A stretch of 64,000 bases of DNA from Spirosoma pollinicola (GTDB taxonomy: Bacteria; Bacteroidota; Bacteroidia; Cytophagales; Spirosomataceae), in the NCBI RefSeq assembly GCF_002831565.1, contig NZ_CP025096.1, forward strand, positions 1,488,001 to 1,552,000, written 5' to 3'. The notes beneath the pieces were generated by a model. That model saw only the letters and a list, made by a program, of their open reading frames with translations, was not told the origin of the DNA and made no database searches. Below, piece after piece: positions 1 through 7,368 of the stretch (the first letter of the stretch is position 1; each line of letters begins with the position of its first letter). The position numbers and the translations under genes were made by a program.

Positions 1-66
1 TTGAATCTATTCACTATTTTGAGTAACAATTACAGGAGTTTTGCGGGCTTATCAAGAAAGTAACTA

Positions 67-1653
67 TTAATATGTGCCAACCAGCGTAACGACGGATTTT
101 GGTTCCAGCTGAAGGGTATTGGCCGCAACTATAGATTTGGCCAGCGTTTTGGTTTCAGTCGTTGTATAGCTGGCAAAACGGCCATTTTTAATTTTTAATC
201 CGTTAAGGGGCAAGGTTGTTGCGCTGGGTGTCATGTTGATGCAAACTAGTACAATCTGTTTACGACTCGCATCTTTATAGGCCGATACCATACAGTGGCT
301 GGCTTCGGCTACCGGATTATCTGACGTGCCAATGTGAACGGCTACCCGCTTCATGCCGGGACGAACAAAACGGGCATAATTTCCGAACGCCCACAGTTGT
401 TTGGAATCCAGCACCTGACCATTCAGGCGGGCATTATTATGCTGTTTATAACAGCCGTCCGGCCCATTTATATAGACCAACCCATCGCTGTAGTCGTAAG
501 GATTAATGGCCAGCCACCACTGCCAGGATGTGACATTGGCAACGGTCAGATCATTATGAATGACTTTGGCCACATACAAGCCATAGTCCATGTCGGTATG
601 GCGGGGATTGCCATTATACTGACCGCAGATATCGCCCAGAACCCCGAACTCACTCTGCCAAAGCATGGGATTGCCAACGGCTTTCGCTTCTTTAGCCGCT
701 TTCTGGCGCATAGCCACCAGAACAGAATCGGTACAGGTAGTAAAATAGCTATGGTAAGCCCAGATGGGTTCAACGTTGGGGAGTTTGGTTAGAGAGGTAG
801 ATTTATCAGAGCCGAAAAAGTAGCCAAGCTGGCTTCCCCGACCACTTTCCGCTTTTTCGTAAAGGTAATTGAGCTGCCCTGCTTCGCCCGTTACGACTGT
901 CGTTTTGGCTTTGCTGGCGGCTAGTTTAGTTGATAACGTTTTTGTTAGGGCGGCTATATCCGCGTTTTCGGCGGGTGAGCCTTCCTGATTGGCTTTACCC
1001 GTTTTCCCGGCAGCCCAATCCCACTGCGGCTCATTGATTGGGCTCAGGTAGTCAAGCTTGAAGTGATTGGCAACCGTGGACAGAAAATCTGCAAACGGCG
1101 AAATCGCATCTGCTTTAAGGTTAATCGTTTTGCCCCCCGGCGAAAACGCTTTGCCGTTACGGGTCAGCTGAACCGGAGGGGAGTTGGTAAAACCCAATGA
1201 ATAACGAACGCCCCGTTTGCGAGCTGCTCGCAGAAACCACTGGCTTCCAGCCTGTTTATTCCAATCGTACTGGCCGTCAGGCTTAAGAAAGCACTCTTCG
1301 CGACGCCATTCATCTGTAATGAGACTACTGTCTTTTTGTTCATAACTTCCTGCGCCAATATTCATACGCCACAGCGAAAGACCAATGCCCTTTGGCTGGC
1401 CAGTGGACAGCGTATCTAAACTGAATAATAAGTCTGCTATTTGATTCTTTTTTGCTTCATCAGGCCAGTTGCCGATAAACTTGGCCGACCAGCAATCGGA
1501 TGCACCAAAACTATGAATGGTCTGAAATTCTTCCTGAAGGTTGACCGTAAGTGGTTGATCAGGTGGTAAGATAGAGTCTGGATATACGATTTTATTGCCT
1601 GAGTTGGTAAGAATCAGAAGGCCGAACGAGATTACTTTCAGTAAAAATTTCAT
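67..1653 (-). CDS. Exported glycoside hydrolase, GH30-like (beta-1,6-galactanase type)
   Basis: The protein probably hydrolyses beta-linked polysaccharide outside the cytoplasm. The N-terminus from the ATG at 1653 is a signal peptide (MKFLLKVISFGLLILTNS); the upstream in-frame TTG at 1662 adds only three residues and is less likely. Early conserved text HSFGASDCWS and the GLSLWRMNIG stretch are typical of GH30 enzymes. The likely acid/base is Glu208 in INEPQ and the likely nucleophile Glu335 in WQSEFG, both at the expected strand ends of a TIM barrel. The C-terminal 100 residues look like the GH30 beta-sandwich. No type IX C-terminal sorting domain is visible. The exact substrate (galactan, xylan or glucan) cannot be read from the sequence. 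It is a stand-alone leftward gene with no sugar transporter next to it. Confidence 0.85.
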   Translation of the reverse strand: MKFLLKVISFGLLILTNSGNKIVYPDSILPPDQPLTVNLQEEFQTIHSFGASDCWSAKFIGNWPDEAKKNQIADLLFSLDTLSTGQPKGIGLSLWRMNIGAGSYEQKDSSLITDEWRREECFLKPDGQYDWNKQAGSQWFLRAARKRGVRYSLGFTNSPPVQLTRNGKAFSPGGKTINLKADAISPFADFLSTVANHFKLDYLSPINEPQWDWAAGKTGKANQEGSPAENADIAALTKTLSTKLAASKAKTTVVTGEAGQLNYLYEKAESGRGSQLGYFFGSDKSTSLTKLPNVEPIWAYHSYFTTCTDSVLVAMRQKAAKEAKAVGNPMLWQSEFGVLGDICGQYNGNPRHTDMDYGLYVAKVIHNDLTVANVTSWQWWLAINPYDYSDGLVYINGPDGCYKQHNNARLNGQVLDSKQLWAFGNYARFVRPGMKRVAVHIGTSDNPVAEASHCMVSAYKDASRKQIVLVCINMTPSATTLPLNGLKIKNGRFASYTTTETKTLAKSIVAANTLQLEPKSVVTLVGTY

Positions 1654-1810
1654 GTTTAACAAAGGGTTGAACGCCGATAGGTGCCGGGCCTTTGCCTGTA
1701 GTTCGTCCTTAATCTTACAGTCAGATCAATGAATTGTCGTTGATGGATACAGAATCAAAAGACAAGTCGTTGACATAGTTTGTTATAACAAGTCAAAAAA
1801 ACGAGCGATA

Positions 1811-2203
1811 CTAGGCACTCGTAAATGTAGCTAATAGTAGCCTTGTTTGCGCCTGTTGGTTCAACCGATTCAAAATGATCGTGTGGGAAGCCAGCTTCTT
1901 GTAATTTTTTTTATGCGAAGCCGGATTTGACGATTCTACCTTGTCCATGTCCAGAAGAAGATTTTCCAATTCCTCATGCATATTCATCAGTAACCCAACC
2001 AATTGATCTGTAGGACACTGACCTATAAATAGAGGCTGTACTTTATTTCTTCCTTTTTCTGCTTCAGCTTGACTAAGGCAGATGATCAGCCTTTTATAGT
2101 TTTCATGCAAGTTGAAAGCGGCTTCAACCCAGTTGGCTAAAATCTGTACATGTGAAGATGAACGCTGTTTATCCAGCGTATATACAAGTGGATTAATATT
2201 CAT
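1811..2203 (-). CDS. Hypothetical protein, small and helical
   Basis: A 130-residue protein that I do not recognise. It has no signal peptide or membrane segment. It reads as mostly alpha-helical, with a leucine-rich middle (LVGLLMNMHEELENLLLDMD) and a basic stretch KKNYKK near residue 100. ATG start. It stands alone, leftward, separated by about 150 bases from the glycosidase and followed upstream by an AT-rich gap. Length, start codon and a normal amino-acid mix suggest a real gene, but no function can be assigned. A helical-bundle adaptor or chaperone is possible but is only a guess from composition. Confidence 0.55.
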   Translation of the reverse strand: MNINPLVYTLDKQRSSSHVQILANWVEAAFNLHENYKRLIICLSQAEAEKGRNKVQPLFIGQCPTDQLVGLLMNMHEELENLLLDMDKVESSNPASHKKNYKKLASHTIILNRLNQQAQTRLLLATFTSA

Positions 2204-2521
2204 TGTAGCTAGAAAGTTTAATAATTTATATTGACTATGGCGTATAAGTGAATAAGAGAGTTAACATAAGGATAAATACTTAAGTAAAAATATATGTTAT
2301 TACTCATATGTGGGGTTTTTATTTTCTTTTTTTACTAAATAGTTTTTTAGGGAACCATTAGTTTAACATAGTGTATTAAAGGGTGTTTTTGTATCAACTC
2401 TTAGGTAGCTATTTATGTATTTTAGCTATTCCCTTTCTTTATAGATCATTCCAATTTATGATGTTATCGGTCATGGGTACTGCCTTACCTTTATGGCGTA
2501 CCGAGACGGGCTTAACGTACT
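2204..2521. other. AT-rich intergenic gap, probable divergent promoter region
   Basis: About 318 bases without a coding frame I can support, clearly richer in A and T than its flanks. It separates a leftward unknown gene from the rightward ferredoxin reductase, so both promoters should lie here. A near match to the Bacteroidota -7 box, TACCTTTA, lies at 2486-2493, about 65 bases before the preferred reductase start. No repeat or hairpin stands out. Confidence 0.4.
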
Positions 2522-2557
2522 ATGGTTTCATACTGTAGCAGGACAGCCTCAAATCAA

Positions 2558-3562
2558 ATGATAACGACAGATATTTGTATTATTGGCGCAGGTCCTGTTG
2601 GCCTGTTCGCTGTTTTTGAAGCTGGTTTATTGAAAATGCGCTGCCACCTGATTGATGCGCTGCCTCAGGTGGGCGGTCAGCTTTCGGAAATTTATCCGCA
2701 AAAACCGATTTATGATATTCCCGGCTATCCGGCCATCAATGCACAGACACTGGTCGACAATCTGATGGAGCAAATTGCCCCGTTCAATCCGGGTTTTACA
2801 CTGGGCGAACGCGTTGAAGGGCTGGAGCGGCAGGAAGATGGTTCCTATATTGTTACAACGACTGACAGCACTGCCATTCATTGCCAGGTGGTAGTTATTG
2901 CTGGCGGGCTGGGATGCTTTGAACCGCGCAAGCCCGAAATTATAAATCTGGAGCGCTTTGAAGGGAAAGGTGTTTCATACATGGTAAAGAATCCCGAGCT
3001 GTTGCGGGATCGCCGGGTGGTGCTGGCTGGTGGGGGAGATTCCGCTCTGGATTGGACGATCTTTCTGGCTGGTATTGCCAAAGAAGTAACGCTGGTACAC
3101 CGCAGTGATAGTTTCCGGGGGGCACCCGATTCGGCAGAAAAAGTGGCTGAACTAGCCAAACAGGGACGTATCAACCTTATTCTGCAATCCAATATTACCA
3201 GCATCAACGGCAATGGTCATTTGCAGGAGGTGACTGTTACGGCTAAAGATAAATCGGAAACAACGTTCATGGCCGATAACTTGATTCCACTTTTCGGGCT
3301 TACCCCGAAATTGGGACCTATTGCCAACTGGGGATTAACCATCGACAAGTCGGCTATCCACGTCAATGTGGCTGATTTTTCGACGAACGTCGAGCGTATC
3401 TACGCTATTGGCGACATCAACACCTATCCAGGCAAACTTAAACTGATTTTATGTGGCTTCCACGAGGCCGCACTGATGTGTCAGAGTGCATTCCACCATG
3501 TCCATCCCGATCAGAAATTGAGCTTTAAATACACCACCGTTAACGGAGTTCCTACTTTTTAA
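2558..3562 (+). CDS. Ferredoxin--NADP(+) reductase, thioredoxin-reductase-like
   Basis: A flavoprotein that moves electrons between NADPH and ferredoxin in the cytoplasm. The FAD-binding GAGPVGL motif lies within the first 20 residues, followed by the family-typical GGQLSEIYPQKPIYDIPGYP region. A second Rossmann motif, VLAGGGDSALDW, binds NADPH, and the C-terminal AIGDINTYPGKLKLI closes the FAD site. There is no CxxC redox pair, which separates it from true thioredoxin reductases. The ATG at 2558 (MITTDICIIGAGP) fits the family N-terminus; an in-frame ATG at 2522 would add 12 residues. A 2Fe-2S ferredoxin begins 33 bases downstream and is the obvious partner. Confidence 0.9.
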   Translation: MITTDICIIGAGPVGLFAVFEAGLLKMRCHLIDALPQVGGQLSEIYPQKPIYDIPGYPAINAQTLVDNLMEQIAPFNPGFTLGERVEGLERQEDGSYIVTTTDSTAIHCQVVVIAGGLGCFEPRKPEIINLERFEGKGVSYMVKNPELLRDRRVVLAGGGDSALDWTIFLAGIAKEVTLVHRSDSFRGAPDSAEKVAELAKQGRINLILQSNITSINGNGHLQEVTVTAKDKSETTFMADNLIPLFGLTPKLGPIANWGLTIDKSAIHVNVADFSTNVERIYAIGDINTYPGKLKLILCGFHEAALMCQSAFHHVHPDQKLSFKYTTVNGVPTF

Positions 3563-3595
3563 AAGTGGGTAAGGCACCCACTCATCCATTACCTC

Positions 3596-3919
3596 ATGAT
3601 TTCATTTACAGTTGAAGACCGCAACGGCGAACGCCAGCCAATCGAGATACCAGAAGGCATTAATCTAAGCCTGATGGAAGTACTAAAAGCGTCGGATTAT
3701 ACGATTCTGGCTACCTGTGGAGGATTGGCCATTTGTGCAACCTGCCATGTGCAGGTACTGAATGGGCTGGACGCTTTGCCCGAACCCCAGGATGCCGAAC
3801 TGGATATGCTGGACACGTTGCCCGATGCCGATTCAGATAGCCGACTGTCTTGTCAGATTCGCATTGACGAAACCGTAGATGGGGCTATATTCAGAATAAA
3901 AAGTGAAGAGCCAATCTAA
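3596..3919 (+). CDS. 2Fe-2S ferredoxin, adrenodoxin type
   Basis: A small soluble electron carrier of 107 residues. The four cluster ligands are visible as Cys41, Cys47, Cys50 and Cys86, in the CGGxAxCxTC plus distal LSCQI arrangement of vertebrate/bacterial-type ferredoxins. The acidic stretch around residues 59-81 is the usual docking surface for the reductase. It lies 33 bases after the ferredoxin-NADP reductase and is probably co-transcribed with it, so the two likely form one redox chain. The final acceptor (for example a monooxygenase or cluster-assembly pathway) is not encoded nearby. A hairpin with an 11-bp stem follows the gene. Confidence 0.9.
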   Translation: MISFTVEDRNGERQPIEIPEGINLSLMEVLKASDYTILATCGGLAICATCHVQVLNGLDALPEPQDAELDMLDTLPDADSDSRLSCQIRIDETVDGAIFRIKSEEPI

Positions 3920-3980
3920 ATTGTAGCACAATAGGGCTTAATCATAGAATTTTATTCTGTTCGTTGATTAGAATAGGAAA

Positions 3981-4030
3981 TAAAAGGCTTATTTGAGGTT
4001 GTTTCGCAAACTCCTTAACTAAGCCTTTTA
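3981..4030 (+). terminator. Hairpin terminator after the ferredoxin gene
   Basis: A perfect 11-bp inverted repeat (TAAAAGGCTTA at 3981-3991 against TAAGCCTTTTA at 4020-4030) encloses a 28-base loop that can itself form a small GTTT/AAAC stem. It lies between the ferredoxin stop and the S9 peptidase start, where a terminator is expected. Confidence 0.55.
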
Positions 4031-4048
4031 TTTATACGCTAATAGCCC

Positions 4049-6175
4049 ATGAAAAAGTTGTCGTTGCTTTACCTGTTGTTGGCTCTTTACCAATTTGCTC
4101 AGGCACAAACGTTTACACTGGAATCTGTTAAAAGCTACCCATTCCCAACGGAGTTAACCAGTTCGGCACAAGGGTCGCGGATTGCGTGGGCCTTTAGCGA
4201 ACAGGGAAAACGCAATGTGTATGTGGCCGAAGGGCCAGATTTTACTCCTCGAAAGCTGACTAATTACACCGACGACGATGGGCAGGAGTTAACCAGCCTG
4301 TCTATTTCCGACGATGGAAAATGGGTCGTTTATGTGCGGGGTGGCGATCATGGCTCCAATTGGGATGATGAAGTGCCGGTCAATACGACCTCTTCGCCGG
4401 TGGCTCCCAAAGTACAGATCTGGAGTGTGCCGTTTGCGGGTGGCGAACCGAAAGCCATTGCCGAAGGGGATGCTCCCGTCATTTCGCCAAAAAGTGAACG
4501 CATTGCCTTTATAAAAGGCGGTCAGGTGTGGATTTCGCCAACAGATGGGTCATCGGCAGCTAAAGCCTTATTTAACGCACGCGGCACGAATAGCTCAATT
4601 CAATGGTCGCCGGATGGGTCGAAACTGGCCTTTGTGTGTGATCGGAAAGATCATGCCTTTGTGGGGGTTTTTATCAACGAAACAACGCCTATCACCTGGA
4701 TTTCGCCATCGTTCTCACAGGACGATTCGCCACGCTGGTCGCCGGATGGCAAACGATTGGTATTTGTGCGGACGCCCGGATCCGGTGGTGCACCTGATTC
4801 CATTCTGACCCGTAAATATCGCCCCTGGGCTATCTGGACTGCCGATGCCACATCGGGTACTGCGTCCCAACTATGGCAAGCCCCTAAAACGCTGGCCGGT
4901 TCACAACCAACTACGCATGGCGGTTTTAATTTGCACTGGGCTGCCAGCGATCGTATCGTCTTTCTGTCTTATCAGGATGGCTGGCCGCATTTATATTCCG
5001 TTGCCTCCTCGGGTGGCGTACCATTGTTGCTGACACCCGCTCCGTTTATGGCCGAGCACATCACCTTAAGTCACGACAAAAAATGGTTGTTATTCAGCGG
5101 AAATACTGGCCCCGACAAGCTGGATATCGACCGGCGGCACGTAGTGCGTGTGCCAGTGGATAAAGCCACTATGGAAGTACTCACACCCGGCAGTGGCCTC
5201 GAATGGACGCCTGTTGTAACGGGCGATGGCGCGACGGTTGCCATGATCAGCGCCACGGCACAACGACCTCCGTTACCAACCGTCATGGCGTTTACGAAAG
5301 GGACGCCTAAGGTTCTTGCTCAGAATCTGGTCCCCGCCAATTTCCCTACAAACCAATTAGTGACACCCAGGCAAGTCACGTTTAAGTCGCCGGATGGGAT
5401 GATCGTACATGGTCAACTGTTTGAGCCAGTGGGCGGATCGGGTAAAAAGCCTACTGAACGCAGCCCGGCCCTGATCTATGTCCACGGCGGCCCGCCACGG
5501 CAAATGCTGCTAGGATGGAATTATTCGGATTATTATGCCAACTCCTATGCCCTAAATCAATATCTGGCCAGTCAGGGGTTTGTTGTATTGTCGGTGAATT
5601 ACCGACTGGGTATAGGCTACGGTTTTGACTTTCATCAACCGGCGAATGGTGGTGCAGCTGGGGCCTCTGAATATCAGGACGTTCGGGCTGCGGCTGTCTG
5701 GCTCACCGAGCAACCCCAGGTCGATGCCACTAAAATTGGCATTTACGGAGGTTCATACGGGGGATACCTGACGGCTCTTGCCCTCGCCCGCGACTCTAAA
5801 TTGTTTGCCGCTGGCGTTGATATCCACGGCGTCCACGACTGGAGTCAGCAACGGAATGGCATTAGCCAAAGCGACCGATATGAGAAAATTCCCGATGCCG
5901 AAAAGGCCGCAAAAGTGGTGTGGGAATCATCGCCGGTATCGTCTGTAAGTAGCTGGACATCACCCGTGCTGATTATTCACGGCGATGATGACCGCAACGT
6001 TCGCTTCAATCAAAGCACTGACCTTGTCCGGCGGCTCGACAAGCAGGGCGTTTCGATGGAAACTCTCGTTATTGTCGACGATACGCACCATTGGATGAAG
6101 CACACGAATGCCCTGAAAATGAGTGGCGCTACCGCTGATTATTTCAAGCGGAAACTGATGAAGCCGAAGCAATAA
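4049..6175 (+). CDS. Exported S9 family peptidase (prolyl oligopeptidase / DPP-type)
   Basis: The protein probably cleaves short peptides in the periplasm or at the cell surface. Residues 1-20 form a signal peptide ending AQAQ. Residues about 25-440 carry repeated WSPDG-type blades of a TolB/DPP-like beta-propeller. The C-terminal alpha/beta-hydrolase domain has the nucleophile Ser569 in GGSYGG, Asp648 in HGDDD, and His680/His681 in DDTHHW, giving a complete triad. Length (708) is normal for the family. It is the first gene of a region rich in exported hydrolases. It points toward the metallo-beta-lactamase gene, with a strong palindrome in the gap. Confidence 0.92.
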   Translation: MKKLSLLYLLLALYQFAQAQTFTLESVKSYPFPTELTSSAQGSRIAWAFSEQGKRNVYVAEGPDFTPRKLTNYTDDDGQELTSLSISDDGKWVVYVRGGDHGSNWDDEVPVNTTSSPVAPKVQIWSVPFAGGEPKAIAEGDAPVISPKSERIAFIKGGQVWISPTDGSSAAKALFNARGTNSSIQWSPDGSKLAFVCDRKDHAFVGVFINETTPITWISPSFSQDDSPRWSPDGKRLVFVRTPGSGGAPDSILTRKYRPWAIWTADATSGTASQLWQAPKTLAGSQPTTHGGFNLHWAASDRIVFLSYQDGWPHLYSVASSGGVPLLLTPAPFMAEHITLSHDKKWLLFSGNTGPDKLDIDRRHVVRVPVDKATMEVLTPGSGLEWTPVVTGDGATVAMISATAQRPPLPTVMAFTKGTPKVLAQNLVPANFPTNQLVTPRQVTFKSPDGMIVHGQLFEPVGGSGKKPTERSPALIYVHGGPPRQMLLGWNYSDYYANSYALNQYLASQGFVVLSVNYRLGIGYGFDFHQPANGGAAGASEYQDVRAAAVWLTEQPQVDATKIGIYGGSYGGYLTALALARDSKLFAAGVDIHGVHDWSQQRNGISQSDRYEKIPDAEKAAKVVWESSPVSSVSSWTSPVLIIHGDDDRNVRFNQSTDLVRRLDKQGVSMETLVIVDDTHHWMKHTNALKMSGATADYFKRKLMKPKQ

Positions 6176-6250
6176 TCCTACTGAGCGAATTTTGATATAT
6201 GGAGCGCAGATTCTTATGATTCTTATGGACAGATATGATTTTTTGGTTCC

Positions 6251-6302
6251 GTTGTCAAGTACCCTCGGTCTGTGTCCTCACAGACCGAGGGTACTTGACA
6301 AC
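6251..6302. repeat. Perfect 24-bp palindrome with 4-base loop, between convergent genes
   Basis: The arms at 6251-6274 and 6279-6302 are exact reverse complements around the loop TCCT. The arm starts GTTGTCAAGTACCCTCGGTC. It lies between the convergent stops of the S9 peptidase and the metallo-beta-lactamase, so it could end transcription from both sides, but there is no T tract and the length and perfection look more like a REP-type element. Confidence 0.8.
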
Positions 6303-6305
6303 AAC

Positions 6306-7049
6306 TCACTTTTGTCCTGCTGTATGTTTCTCCAGCAGCTTTAGTGTGTGATCAAGTGATTTTGTATCACTCCAATCCTGATGGCCGGGCACGACAATTC
6401 GGGCGTTACCAAAGTTCTTCATAACATTCCGGATGGAACCCGCCCAGGTATTCAGATTGGCATCGGCGAGATTGCCCATACCAAATGCGGCCACACTTTT
6501 TATCAGACAGCCCCCGTATAAAATTTTCTGGTTTGGTAACCACACCACGATATTGTCGCTGGTATGGCCTTCCCCTGGAAAATAGCACTGTATTGGTTCC
6601 TGACCAACAGTAAATGTGGTATCATTGGGCAAAATGCCTTCTGGCGATTCAAACCCCAGTTTAATCGACTTTTGGGCTGTCAAGGGCGTACTAATAACCC
6701 GAATTCCAGCTTTGTGAAGTTCGTTTATACCCCCTACTTTGTCTTCATGAGCGTGTGTAATGATACAAAGCCGAACGGGCTGATGCAGGTTCTTGCTAAC
6801 CCATTGAAGTAACTGCCGGGTATTGTCGGTATTGGTATCCGTATCCCAGCCTGTATCGATCAGTACGACTCCGTCCTTTGTCTTGATGATCAGGCCATTG
6901 GCCGGGAAAGGTGTTTTGCCGTAGATGCCGTACGTTGTATGGATATATACTTGCTCGTTGAGTTTTGTGACCGAAAGCTGTGGTCTTTGCACAGGTTGAG
7001 CCTGAGCCGAAAAGATTACGAATAGGAAAAGAAAAGGTAAGACGCGCAT
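6306..7049 (-). CDS. Subclass B1 metallo-beta-lactamase
   Basis: A zinc hydrolase predicted to open the beta-lactam ring in the periplasm. Residues 1-17 form a signal peptide ending AQA. All six B1 zinc ligands are present: His99, His101 and His162 (first site) with Asp103, Cys181 and His223 (second site), in HAHED, GEGHTSDNIVVWLP, GGCLIK and VPGH contexts. The Cys in GGCLIK together with DNIVVWLP and the C-terminal GH marks B1 rather than B2, B3 or a glyoxalase II. Length (247) fits. ATG start at 7049. It lies downstream of the S15 hydrolase on the same strand but a 319-base repeat-bearing gap separates them. Chromosomal B1 enzymes are common in Bacteroidota; the spectrum cannot be read from the sequence. 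Confidence 0.9.
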   Translation of the reverse strand: MRVLPFLFLFVIFSAQAQPVQRPQLSVTKLNEQVYIHTTYGIYGKTPFPANGLIIKTKDGVVLIDTGWDTDTNTDNTRQLLQWVSKNLHQPVRLCIITHAHEDKVGGINELHKAGIRVISTPLTAQKSIKLGFESPEGILPNDTTFTVGQEPIQCYFPGEGHTSDNIVVWLPNQKILYGGCLIKSVAAFGMGNLADANLNTWAGSIRNVMKNFGNARIVVPGHQDWSDTKSLDHTLKLLEKHTAGQK

Positions 7050-7079
7050 GGATTAGGGGAGTTCTGGTAGGGATATTTA

Positions 7080-7279
7080 CCACCCCCAACCCCCTCCTAA
7101 AACAGGAGAGGGCTATGCAGAAGGAGGCTTTTCTTGCTGATTTTCAAATAGTTAGAATGGGTGAATAACTTTTCGTATTAGCACCCACAAGCCGCGTTTG
7201 GTTTTATCAATAAAAAGGAAAGCAAAAATAATACACCTCTGCATAGCCCCCTCCTGTTTTAGGAGGGGGTTGGGGGTGG
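7080..7279. repeat. Inverted pair of 41-base GC-rich repeats in a 319-base gap
   Basis: Arms at 7080-7120 and 7239-7279 are near-perfect reverse complements (first arm begins CCACCCCCAACCCCCTCCTA). Each arm also folds on itself (CCCTCCT / AGGAGGG with an AAAAC loop). The 118-base centre, AT-rich, holds no credible frame. The element fills most of the gap between the metallo-beta-lactamase and the upstream S15 hydrolase and could be a small non-autonomous mobile element or REP doublet. Confidence 0.75.
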
Positions 7280-7368
7280 TCGAGCCGGTTGGGGGGCAAA
7301 ACTGATAAACCATTCTGCTCCGGCAATTTGTCTTTATAAACAGGTCAGTTTGTAATTTATCTGCTTTC

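Noticed and set aside
334..792. A 152-codon rightward frame opposite the GH30 gene
   Set aside because: It is a shadow of the well-supported leftward gene, with no family features.
6306..7049. Glyoxalase II or generic MBL-fold hydrolase
   Set aside because: The Cys ligand in GGCLIK and the B1 spacing of the zinc residues are specific to subclass B1 beta-lactamases.
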